A stretch of DNA of 12,766 nt from Pseudomonadota bacterium (lineage in GTDB: Bacteria > Pseudomonadota > Alphaproteobacteria > Rhodospirillales > 2-02-FULL-58-16). The stretch lies in the NCBI GenBank assembly GCA_022567015.1, contig JADFHR010000076.1:1-12766 (forward strand), in the 5' to 3' direction. This document shows positions 6,386 to 12,766 of the stretch, in pieces. Made by a program: the position numbers and the translations under genes. The notes beneath the pieces were generated by a model. That model saw nothing but the letters and a program-made list of their open reading frames with translations. It searched no databases and had not been told where the DNA came from. The first letter of the stretch is position 1, and each line of letters opens with the position of its first letter.

Positions 6386-7162
6386 ATGTTTTTCAAGAGG
6401 GTTCAAGAGGATATCGACGCTTTCCTGGCCCGCGACCCGGCGGCGCGGTCGCGCCTGGAGGTGGTCCTCTGTTATCCGGGCTTTCACGCTTTGCTGTTTT
6501 ACCGCACCTCCCACGGCGCCTGGCGGCGCGGCTGGCGCCTGTCGGGGCGGTTCATCTCGCACATCGGTAAAATCCTTACCGGAATTGAGATTCATCCGGC
6601 CGCCCAGATCGGCCGCCGCTTCGTTATCGACCACGGGACCGGCGTCGTGGTGGGCGAAACCTCGATCATCGGGGACGACGTGACCCTTTATCAAGCGGTC
6701 ACCCTGGGCGGCATCGCGCCGTCCGTGGATTCCGGTTCCCAGGTCGACCAGAAGCGCCACCCGACGATAGAGGACGGCGCCATCATCGGCTCCGGCGCCC
6801 AGGTTCTGGGGCCCATCACCATCGGCAAAGGGGCCCGTGTCGGCGCCAACGCCGTGGTCACAAGGGACCTGCCGGCGGGGGTGACGGCGGTGGGCATTCC
6901 GGCCCGGGTCATTATGCCCCGCGACAAGGACAAGGCCAAAAAGTTCGTCGCCTACGGCACGCCGACCGGCGGTGTTCCCGATCCCGTGGCGCGCATGATC
7001 GACAGCCTGCGCAGCCAGGTGACGATGCTGATGGAGCGAGTCGAGGAGCTGGAGGGACGCCTTCCCGAAGGGGGGGCGCCGGACCATGAGAAAACGATCG
7101 AGAGCGAGAGTGACGGGGTTGAGAAGATACCGAGCGTGGCGGTGTCGGGAAGGAAACCGTAA
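6386..7162 (+). CDS. cysE: Serine O-acetyltransferase
   Basis: This 258-residue enzyme acetylates serine with acetyl-CoA to O-acetylserine, the first step of cysteine synthesis. It is the short SAT form: only about 28 residues precede CYPGFHALLFYR. A left-handed beta-helix of hexapeptide repeats spans about 66-176, with the catalytic region IDHGTGVVVGE (Asp82, His83) and RHPTIED (His125). After GIPARVI (170-176) comes a coiled coil (about 201-228) and a charged tail ending GRKP. The tail lacks the terminal isoleucine that docks many CysE proteins into CysK. No Shine-Dalgarno is visible before the ATG. It leads the sulfur array, 33 nt before iscR, and so would feed cysteine to the desulfurases encoded downstream. 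Confidence 0.95.
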   Translation: MFFKRVQEDIDAFLARDPAARSRLEVVLCYPGFHALLFYRTSHGAWRRGWRLSGRFISHIGKILTGIEIHPAAQIGRRFVIDHGTGVVVGETSIIGDDVTLYQAVTLGGIAPSVDSGSQVDQKRHPTIEDGAIIGSGAQVLGPITIGKGARVGANAVVTRDLPAGVTAVGIPARVIMPRDKDKAKKFVAYGTPTGGVPDPVARMIDSLRSQVTMLMERVEELEGRLPEGGAPDHEKTIESESDGVEKIPSVAVSGRKP

Positions 7163-7195
7163 CCGCGGACGGGGCGCCGGTAGGGGAGGTGGCGC

Positions 7196-7696
7196 GTGAG
7201 ACTGAGCACCAAAGGACGATACGCCGTGATGGCCATGGTCGACCTCGCGGCGAACGGCGTCGGAAGGCCGATCGCGTTGGCCGAGGTCGCCGAGCGCCAG
7301 GAGATATCGCTTTCCTACCTGGAGCAGTTGTTCGCGAAAATCCGCCGGGGCGGCCTGGTGAATAGCGTCCGCGGGCCGGGCGGCGGCTATCTCCTGGCGC
7401 GCGACGCCAGCGCGGTCAGGGTATCCGACATCATCTTAGCGGTGGACGAGACCATCCGGGCGACACGCTGCACGCCGGGATCCCCCGCCGGGTGCACATC
7501 GGACAGGAGCCGCTGTCTGACCCACGACCTGTGGGAGGAACTGGGCAACCAGATTTACCTGTATCTCAGTTCGGTGTCCCTCGCCGACGTGTGTGCCGGT
7601 CGCGTGCTGGGAACCAGCGGCGACCTGTTCCGCCGTGCCCGGACGGCCAAAATGGCCGCGCGTGAAGACATAGATCGGGCGACCACGGCGCGGTAG
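7196..7696 (+). CDS. iscR: Fe-S cluster-sensing Rrf2-family regulator IscR
   Basis: This 166-residue Rrf2 transcription factor is close to E. coli IscR along its length. A winged helix-turn-helix fills about 1-70 (MRLSTKGRYAV, LSYLEQLF with Glu43, the residue that tunes site choice in E. coli, and VRGPGGGYLLARD). The cluster ligands are all present: Cys92, Cys100, Cys107 and His110 (CLTHDLW). The loops between the cysteines are longer than in E. coli (C-x7-C-x6-C-x2-H instead of C-x5-C-x5-C-x2-H). Cys133 is additional. The GTG start at 7196 is supported by AGGGGAGG at 7182-7189, 6 nt upstream, and by the standard N-terminus. With IscR-like sites ahead of cysE, autoregulation by cluster status is likely. 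It lies 11 nt before the NifS-like gene. Confidence 0.95.
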   Translation: MRLSTKGRYAVMAMVDLAANGVGRPIALAEVAERQEISLSYLEQLFAKIRRGGLVNSVRGPGGGYLLARDASAVRVSDIILAVDETIRATRCTPGSPAGCTSDRSRCLTHDLWEELGNQIYLYLSSVSLADVCAGRVLGTSGDLFRRARTAKMAAREDIDRATTAR

Positions 7697-7707
7697 AAAC
7701 ATCCGTC

Positions 7708-8856
7708 ATGGATCACGATGTCGACATGGACCGCGCTGTCTATCTGGATCACAACGCGACCACCACGGTCAGGCCGGCGGCGGCCGAGGCCGTGGCGGCG
7801 GCCCTGTCGCTGACCGGCAACGCCTCGTCGGTGCACGGCTTCGGCCGCGCCGTGCGCCGCGCCGTGGAAGACGCCCGCGAGGCGGTCGCCGCCCTGGTCG
7901 GCGCGGCCCCGGCGGACGTGGTGTTCACGAGCGGCGGCACCGAGGCCAACAACCTGGCCCTCAGGGGCGCGGGGCGCGAGCGCATCGTAGTCTCGGCGGT
8001 GGAGCACGAATCGGTGCTCATGGCGGGGGCGGGGGCCGCGCTGATCCCCGTGGACTCAGAAGGCGTCGTCGACCTCGATGCCCTGGACTCCATGCTGGCG
8101 GGCGAGGGGACCCCGGCCCTGGTGTCGGTCATGCTGGCCAACAACGAGACCGGCGTCGTCCAGCCGGTGGCCGGGATCGTCGAGGTGGCGCGGCGTTTCG
8201 GAGCCCTGGTGCACTGCGACGCGGTGCAGGCGGCGGGCAAGATCCCCGTCGACATGGGGGCGCTCGGCGTCGACATGGTGTCGCTGTCGGCCCACAAGAT
8301 TGGCGGGCCGGCGGGTATCGGCGCCCTGGTCGTCGCCGATTCCGTGCCGCTCAGCCCCATCGTGTTCGGCGGCGGGCAGGAGCGCGGGCGGCGCATGGGC
8401 ACCGAAAACTTTTCCGGCATCGCCGGCTTCGGCGCCGCGGCGCGGGAGGCCGGCAAGGGTGTGGACGGATTCGCCGGACTTGGGCGGTTGCGCGACGCAC
8501 TGGAGCGGCGAATCCTGGCCGTCTCGCCCGAGACGCGGATATTCGGCGCCGGCGCCGGGCGCCTGCCCAATACCAGTTGTCTCACCATGCCCGGCATGGC
8601 CAGCGAGACCCAGGTGATGGCCCTGGATCTGGCCGGCGTGGCGGTGAGCGCGGGCTCCGCCTGTTCCTCGGGCAAGGTGCAGGCGAGCCACGTGCTCGCG
8701 GCCATGAACGCGGACGCGGCCCAGGCCGCCAGCGCCATCCGGGCGAGCCTGGGCTGGAACAGCACGGCGCAAGACGTGGACGCGTTCGTCGACGCGTGGA
8801 CCGCGCTTCATGTCCGCGCCGAAGCCGGCCAGGGTGTGGCGGCGCCGGCGGCCTGA
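7708..8856 (+). CDS. NifS-like cysteine desulfurase, first of a tandem pair
   Basis: This 382-residue class V PLP enzyme removes sulfur from cysteine as a persulfide. Landmarks are VYLDHNATT at 11-19, the cofactor-ring histidine His100 (VEHESV), Asp171 and Gln174 in HCDAVQAAGK, the PLP lysine Lys197 in SAHKIGGPAGIGAL, and the catalytic Cys319 in SAGSACSSGKVQASHVL. This active-site loop is NifS-like and differs from the SSGSACTSA loop of the IscS encoded next. Arg345 is the expected substrate-carboxylate anchor. No strong Shine-Dalgarno is visible before the ATG at 7708; Met7 (7726) is an alternative start. It follows iscR by 11 nt and precedes iscS by 22 nt. It probably provides a second sulfur outlet, but its acceptor is unknown. 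Confidence 0.92.
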   Translation: MDHDVDMDRAVYLDHNATTTVRPAAAEAVAAALSLTGNASSVHGFGRAVRRAVEDAREAVAALVGAAPADVVFTSGGTEANNLALRGAGRERIVVSAVEHESVLMAGAGAALIPVDSEGVVDLDALDSMLAGEGTPALVSVMLANNETGVVQPVAGIVEVARRFGALVHCDAVQAAGKIPVDMGALGVDMVSLSAHKIGGPAGIGALVVADSVPLSPIVFGGGQERGRRMGTENFSGIAGFGAAAREAGKGVDGFAGLGRLRDALERRILAVSPETRIFGAGAGRLPNTSCLTMPGMASETQVMALDLAGVAVSAGSACSSGKVQASHVLAAMNADAAQAASAIRASLGWNSTAQDVDAFVDAWTALHVRAEAGQGVAAPAA

Positions 8857-8878
8857 GCGCCAACAGCAAGGGAATACG

Positions 8879-10096
8879 ATGGGTAATTCCGGTGCCACGG
8901 ACGGGGCCGGGCCGGGCCTTCGCAAACGCGACGTCCCCGTCTACCTGGACTACCAGGCGACGACGCCGACCGATCCGCGCGTCGTCCAGGCCATGCTGCC
9001 CTATTTCAGCGAGAAGTTCGGCAACCCCCATTCGCGCGAGCACTTTTTCGGCTGGGAGGCGGAAGACGCGGTGGAAAAGGCGCGCGGCGAGATCGCCGGC
9101 CTGATCGGCGCCACCGCCAGGGAGGTGATCTTCACCTCGGGCGCGACCGAATCCAACAACATGGCGCTCAAGGGCGTGGCCCGTTTCTACAAGGCCAGGA
9201 AGGACCACATCGTCACCTGTGTCACCGAACACAAGTGCGTCCTGGAAGCCGCCCGCCACCTGGAGCACGAAGGCTTCCGGGTCACCTGTCTGGCGGTCGG
9301 GGCGACCGGGCTGATCGACTTGGACAGGCTGAGGGACGCCATCACGGAGAACACCGTCATGGTCTCCGTCATGGCCGTCAACAACGAGATCGGCGTCATC
9401 CAGCCGATCGGGGAAATCGGCGCCATCTGCCGCGAACGGGGCGCCTTTTTCCATACCGACGCGGCCCAGGCCGTGGGCAAGATCCCGCTCGACGTGGAGG
9501 CGATGCACATCGACCTGATGAGCATCTCGGGCCACAAGATTTACGGACCCATGGGAATCGGCGCCCTCTACGTGCGCCGCCGTCCGCGGGTGCGCCTGGT
9601 GGCGCTCATGGACGGCGGCGGCCAGGAGCGCGGCCTGCGGTCGGGCACGTTGCCCACCCCCTTGTGCGTCGGCCTGGGCGAGGCCTGCGCCATCGCCGGG
9701 CGCGAGATGGGGGACGAGGCGGAGCGCGTGGCCGCCCTCAGGGACCGCTTCTACAAGGGCATCACCGGGCGCCTGTCCGGGGTCCATCTCAACGGGGACG
9801 AGGAACGGCGCATCCCCGGCAACCTCAACCTCAGCTTCGCCGATGTGGACAGCGAAGGCCTGGTGGCGGGCATCAAGGACCTGGCGGTGTCGTCGGGCTC
9901 GGCCTGCACCTCGGCATCCGTGGAGCCGTCCTACGTCTTGCGGGCGATCGGGCTCGACGACGGGCTGGCCAGGTGCGCCATCAGGGTGGGCTTCGGCCGC
10001 TTCACCACGGAAGACGACGTGGACTTCGCCGTCGGCAGGATCGCCGGCGAGGTGGAGCGGTTGCGCCGGACGAGCCCGCTCCGGGAGACGGCCTGA
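8879..10096 (+). CDS. iscS: IscS-type cysteine desulfurase with shortened C-terminus
   Basis: This 405-residue PLP enzyme converts cysteine to alanine and an enzyme persulfide for Fe-S clusters and tRNA or cofactor thiolation. VYLDYQATTPTDPRV (21-35) opens the fold. His118 (TEHKCV), Asp194 and Gln197 (HTDAAQAVGK), the PLP lysine Lys220 (SGHKIYGPMGIGAL) and the catalytic Cys343 in SSGSACTSASVEPSYVLRAIG are all present. About 14 residues are added at the N-terminus. At the C-terminus the protein stops a few residues after ERLRRTSPL, whereas E. coli IscS continues about 20 more residues through the region that contacts IscU; neither other frame restores that tail. AAGGGA lies 5 nt before the ATG at 8879. 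It sits between the NifS-like gene and fdx. Confidence 0.94.
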   Translation: MGNSGATDGAGPGLRKRDVPVYLDYQATTPTDPRVVQAMLPYFSEKFGNPHSREHFFGWEAEDAVEKARGEIAGLIGATAREVIFTSGATESNNMALKGVARFYKARKDHIVTCVTEHKCVLEAARHLEHEGFRVTCLAVGATGLIDLDRLRDAITENTVMVSVMAVNNEIGVIQPIGEIGAICRERGAFFHTDAAQAVGKIPLDVEAMHIDLMSISGHKIYGPMGIGALYVRRRPRVRLVALMDGGGQERGLRSGTLPTPLCVGLGEACAIAGREMGDEAERVAALRDRFYKGITGRLSGVHLNGDEERRIPGNLNLSFADVDSEGLVAGIKDLAVSSGSACTSASVEPSYVLRAIGLDDGLARCAIRVGFGRFTTEDDVDFAVGRIAGEVERLRRTSPLRETA

Positions 10097-10124
10097 TCCC
10101 TGCCAAGCCCATGGACCCGGCCGC

Positions 10125-10451
10125 ATGCCCAGGATGACCTTTATCGAACCCGGCGGACGGCGCCGCGAGGTCGACGCCCCGGAAGGGGTGTCGGTGCTCG
10201 AGATCGCCCATAGCAACGCCATCGACCTGGAAGGCGCCTGCGAGGGCTGCATGGCGTGTTCCACCTGCCACGTGATCGTCGACCCGGCGTGGTTCGACAG
10301 GCTGCCCGAAAGCAGCGAGGAGGAGGACGACATGCTGGACCTGGCCCTGGGCCTGAGCCGGACCTCGCGCCTGGGCTGCCAGATCACCATCACCAAGGAG
10401 CTCGACGGCCTCGTCGTGACCTTGCCGGCGGTGACCCAAGATGTCCGTTAG
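10125..10451 (+). CDS. fdx: ISC-type [2Fe-2S] ferredoxin
   Basis: This 108-residue adrenodoxin-like ferredoxin donates electrons for Fe-S cluster assembly. The cluster ligands are Cys39, Cys45, Cys48 (C-x5-C-x2-C in GACEGCMACSTCHV) and Cys85 (RLGCQI). Cys42 is an extra cysteine inside the first ligand loop, where relatives usually carry Ser or another residue. The acidic stretch ESSEEEDDMLDLA (62-74) is the usual partner-docking surface. The start at 10125 (MPRMTFIEP) agrees with the family N-terminus; the Met at 10134 is an alternative. No good Shine-Dalgarno is seen. It follows iscS by 28 nt, with no iscU, iscA, hscB or hscA between, and its end overlaps the next gene by 11 nt. Confidence 0.95.
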   Translation: MPRMTFIEPGGRRREVDAPEGVSVLEIAHSNAIDLEGACEGCMACSTCHVIVDPAWFDRLPESSEEEDDMLDLALGLSRTSRLGCQITITKELDGLVVTLPAVTQDVR

Positions 10452-11154
10452 CCCGGCGCCTGGAAAGGCGGTGAAGCTGTTTGCCTCGGGCAGCGTCTTC
10501 GGCCGCCTGCGCGCCGGCTGCGTGGACGACTGGCAGGCCTACACCGGGCACGCCTTTGTCGGCGCGGTGGGCGACGGCACCCTGGCCGAGCCCTGCTTCC
10601 GCCGGTACCTGGGTCAGGACTATCTGTTCCTCATCCACCTGGCCCGCGCCTATGCGCTCGCCGCCTACAAGGCCGACGACCTGGACGACATCCGCCAGGC
10701 GGCGCGGTCGCTTTCCGCCATCATCGACGTGGAAATGGGCCTGCACGTGACCTATTGTGCCGGCTGGGGCCTGAGCGAAGACGCCATGGCCGCCCTGCCC
10801 GAGGCCCCGGCCACCATGGCCTATACCCGTTACGTGCTGGAGAAAGGCCTGGCCGGCGATATTCTGGACCTGCATGTGGCGCTGGCGCCGTGCGTCGTCG
10901 GCTACGCCGAAATCGGCGCCGGTCTGATCTCCGACCCGGCCACGCGCCTGGACGGCAACCCGTATCGTGAGTGGATCGAGATGTACGCGTCCACGGACTA
11001 CCAAGACGTCGCCCGCGCCGAGGTGGCCACCATCGACCGCCTGATGGAACGCCGCGGCGGCCCGGGGCGCATCGACTCCCTTCTCACCACCTTTCGCCAG
11101 GCCACCCGCCTGGAGGCGGCGTTCTGGGACATGGCGCTCGACGCCCGGGAGTGA
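10441..11154 (+). CDS. TenA-family protein (thiaminase II / aminopyrimidine salvage type)
   Basis: This 237-residue all-helical protein belongs to the TenA/haem-oxygenase-like fold. Compared with B. subtilis TenA as I recall it, Asp60 (GQDYLFL), Tyr128, the nucleophile Cys151 (APCVVGYAEIG), Tyr182 (NPYREWIEMYAS at 173-184) and the catalytic Glu225 (LEAAFWDMA) are all retained, with Phe63 in place of one active-site Tyr. It is therefore the Cys-containing TenA class, which hydrolyses degraded thiamine to recover the hydroxymethylpyrimidine. The ATG overlaps the end of fdx by 11 nt, indicating translational coupling. Its place inside a sulfur and Fe-S array is unusual; a link through thiamine, whose thiazole takes IscS-derived sulfur, is plausible but unproven. 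A PqqC-like or other role is possible but less likely. Confidence 0.85.
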   Translation: MSVSPAPGKAVKLFASGSVFGRLRAGCVDDWQAYTGHAFVGAVGDGTLAEPCFRRYLGQDYLFLIHLARAYALAAYKADDLDDIRQAARSLSAIIDVEMGLHVTYCAGWGLSEDAMAALPEAPATMAYTRYVLEKGLAGDILDLHVALAPCVVGYAEIGAGLISDPATRLDGNPYREWIEMYASTDYQDVARAEVATIDRLMERRGGPGRIDSLLTTFRQATRLEAAFWDMALDARE

Positions 11155-11158
11155 CGCC

Positions 11159-11896
11159 GTGGTTGGAGCCGCCGTTGCCGACTACATTGTCCTGGTCTGG
11201 CTCTTTGTGTGCTGGGTCGGGTACACGGCCTTTGCCGACCGCCCGAATCGGGACGCGCCCAATCTGGTGGAGGCCCTGCACCGGTACCGGGTGCGCTGGA
11301 TGGAGCGCATGCTGGAACGCGAGTTGCGCACCGGCGACGTCAATATCCTGGCGGCGCTGATCAGCAGCAACGCCTTGTTCGCCTCCACCACCATCTTCAT
11401 CCTGGCCGGGCTGATGACCATCCTCGGCGGGTTCGGCGCCGCCCGCGAGGCGGTGTCCGAGCTGTCCTTCGCCGTGCAGACGTCGCGCGAACTGTGGGAG
11501 CTGAAGGGCATGGTGCTGCTGCTGATCTTTGTTTACGCCTTCTTCAAGTTCGTGTGGTCCATGCGCCAGTTCAACTTCGCCCTGGTGCTGATCGGCGCCG
11601 CCCCCATGCGCGAGGATGTCAACGCGCCCGACAGGCCAGGGTTCGCCGAGCGCACGGCGCGGCTCATCACGCGCGGCGTGAACACCCAGAACCGCGGCCT
11701 CAGGGCCTATTACTTCGGCCTGGCGACGCTCACCTGGTTCATCCAGCCCTGGGCGTTCGCGGTGGCCTGCATCTGGGTCGTTTTGGTGCTGTACCGGCGC
11801 GAGTTCCGCTCGATCACCCTGCGCGCCCTGATCGAGCCCGAGGGCGATGGACCCAGGGACGAAATCGCCGGGGACGAGATCCCCAAGGACGGCTGA
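11159..11896 (+). CDS. DUF599-family integral membrane protein
   Basis: This 245-residue protein of unknown function has about four hydrophobic segments: residues 8-26, 63-91, 115-134 and 184-212. The middle carries motifs I recognise from DUF599: SSNALFASTTIFILAGL (69-85), FFKFVWSMRQFNFALVLIGAAP (128-149) and RGLRAYYFGLATLTWF (179-194). The tail after about 225 is acidic and likely cytoplasmic. The start is GTG at 11159, with GGGAG at 11147-11151 about 7 nt upstream and only 4 nt after the TenA stop, so the two are almost certainly co-transcribed. No transport or enzymatic motif is evident. Its place between the TenA-like gene and mnmA suggests, but does not show, a role in metabolite transport or sulfur metabolism. 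Confidence 0.85.
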   Translation: MVGAAVADYIVLVWLFVCWVGYTAFADRPNRDAPNLVEALHRYRVRWMERMLERELRTGDVNILAALISSNALFASTTIFILAGLMTILGGFGAAREAVSELSFAVQTSRELWELKGMVLLLIFVYAFFKFVWSMRQFNFALVLIGAAPMREDVNAPDRPGFAERTARLITRGVNTQNRGLRAYYFGLATLTWFIQPWAFAVACIWVVLVLYRREFRSITLRALIEPEGDGPRDEIAGDEIPKDG

Positions 11897-11898
11897 GC

Positions 11899-11926
11899 TT
11901 GTACCGGCGCTCCGAATCCCTATATT
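11899..11926 (+). promoter_or_regulatory. Candidate promoter giving a leaderless mnmA transcript
   Basis: TTGTAC (11899-11904) and TATATT (11921-11926) are 16 nt apart, and the -10 hexamer ends 7 nt before the mnmA ATG. Transcription would then start at or beside the ATG. mnmA shows no Shine-Dalgarno, which agrees with leaderless initiation. Confidence 0.45.
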
Positions 11927-11933
11927 CGCGCCC

Positions 11934-12766
11934 ATGAATGCCTTGGGCTTTGATAAGGCGCCGGGCCGGACCCGCGTCGTCGTCGCCATGTCGGGCGGGG
12001 TCGACAGCTCGACCACCGCCGCCCTGCTCAACGAGCAGGGCTACGAGGTCATCGGCGTCACCTTGCAACTGTACGACCACGGCCGGGCGGTGAAGAGCAC
12101 CAGGTCGTGCTGCGCCGGCCAGGACATCTACGATGCCCGCCGGGTGGCGGACACCCTGGGCATTCCCCACTACGTGCTCGATTTCGAAAGCCGCTTTCTG
12201 GACGCGGTGATCGACGATTTCGCCGATTCCTACGTGCGCGGCGAGACCCCCGTCCCCTGCGTGCGCTGCAACCAGACGGTCAAGTTCCGCGACCTCCTGG
12301 CCATGGCGCGGGACCTCGGCGCCGACGCCCTCGCCACCGGCCACTACGTGCGCCGGGTGGCCGGCGGCGCGGGCGCTGAACTCCACCGCGCCGTCGACCC
12401 CGTGCGCGACCAGAGCTATTTCCTGTTCGCCACCACGCAAGAGCAGCTCGAATACCTGCGCTTCCCCCTGGGCGACATGGACAAGGCGCGGACCCGGGAC
12501 CTGGCCCGCCGGTTCGGGCTTGCCGTCGCCGCCAAGCCCGACAGCCAGGACATCTGCTTCGTGCCCGAGGGCTCGTATGCCGACGTGGTCGCCCGGATGC
12601 GCCCCGGCGCGTTCCGGGCCGGCGACATCGTCGACCTTCAGGGCCGCGTGCTCGGCCGCCACGACGGCATCATCCACTTCACCATCGGCCAGCGCCGGGG
12701 CCTGGGCATCGCGGCGCCCGAGCCCCTCTTCGTGGTGCGGCTGGAGCCCCAGGCCAACCGGGTCGT
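11934..12766 (+). CDS. mnmA: tRNA-specific 2-thiouridylase MnmA, 3' end beyond the window
   Basis: The visible 277 codons encode the first three quarters of the enzyme that puts sulfur on U34 of tRNA-Lys, -Glu and -Gln, using persulfide sulfur derived from IscS. The ATP-pyrophosphatase loop AMSGGVDSS is at 18-26. The first catalytic cysteine is Cys112 in PVPCVRCNQTVKF (106-118), and the second is Cys208 in SQDICFVPEG (204-213). GQRRGLGI (252-259) belongs to the central beta domain. Cys109 aligns with the Asp that, as I recall, helps hold a [4Fe-4S] cluster in E. coli MnmA. The ATG at 11934 gives a reasonable N-terminus; the Met at 11988 lies inside the P-loop and is too late. The gene follows the DUF599 gene by 37 nt and may also have its own promoter. 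Confidence 0.95.
   Translation, partial: MNALGFDKAPGRTRVVVAMSGGVDSSTTAALLNEQGYEVIGVTLQLYDHGRAVKSTRSCCAGQDIYDARRVADTLGIPHYVLDFESRFLDAVIDDFADSYVRGETPVPCVRCNQTVKFRDLLAMARDLGADALATGHYVRRVAGGAGAELHRAVDPVRDQSYFLFATTQEQLEYLRFPLGDMDKARTRDLARRFGLAVAAKPDSQDICFVPEGSYADVVARMRPGAFRAGDIVDLQGRVLGRHDGIIHFTIGQRRGLGIAAPEPLFVVRLEPQANRV

Noticed and set aside
8582..10396. Very long minus-strand open frame antisense to the NifS-like, iscS and fdx genes
   Set aside because: It lies opposite three well-recognised genes and its composition (His/Asp/Gly/Arg/Val-rich, no motif) is typical of the antisense of GC-rich coding DNA.
1..12766. tRNA or rRNA genes, CRISPR arrays, insertion sequences, phage genes
   Set aside because: I looked for tRNA T-loop patterns, regularly spaced repeats and transposase or integrase motifs and saw none.

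Overview
The window is GC-rich, densely coding DNA that fits a chromosomal segment of an alphaproteobacterium, probably Rhodospirillales-like. Supporting signs are TyrRS with the signature variants HAGS and KMGKT, an alphaproteobacterial-style MnmA (PCVRCN), a short CysE with a C-terminal coiled coil, and an IscR/NifS/IscS layout. The assignment rests on protein features recalled from memory, not on a search.

Left part (1-2991): a 94-nt imperfect palindrome (30-123) lies just before a 548-residue protein that fuses a lipoate-protein-ligase module to a cysteine-rich DUF116 domain. It is followed by a CspA-type cold-shock protein and a very small, highly basic protein of unknown function. Positions 2534-2991 hold no gene I can support, only stem-loops, including a plausible tyrS terminator read on the minus strand.

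Middle (2992-6145): tyrS (minus) diverges from anmK (plus, anhydro-muropeptide recycling). AnmK converges on a small minus-strand alpha/beta hydrolase. These look like ordinary housekeeping genes.

Right part (6197-12766): one tight plus-strand array devoted to sulfur: cysE, iscR, a NifS-like desulfurase, iscS, [2Fe-2S] ferredoxin, a TenA-family protein, a DUF599 membrane protein and mnmA, which runs off the window. A sigma70-type promoter (TTGATA-17-TATATA) precedes cysE. It is covered by one IscR-like site, and a second such site lies 56 nt upstream, so the array is probably controlled by the IscR it encodes. CysE makes O-acetylserine for cysteine, the two desulfurases mobilise cysteine sulfur, ferredoxin supplies electrons and MnmA is a sulfur acceptor for tRNA thiolation. 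The scaffold block normally found between iscS and fdx (iscU, iscA, hscB, hscA) is absent, and IscS lacks the C-terminal tail that contacts IscU in E. coli. This makes the array look like a sulfur-donor module rather than a complete ISC assembly operon. cysE and mnmA both have a good -10 hexamer ending exactly 7 nt before the ATG and no Shine-Dalgarno, suggesting leaderless transcripts.
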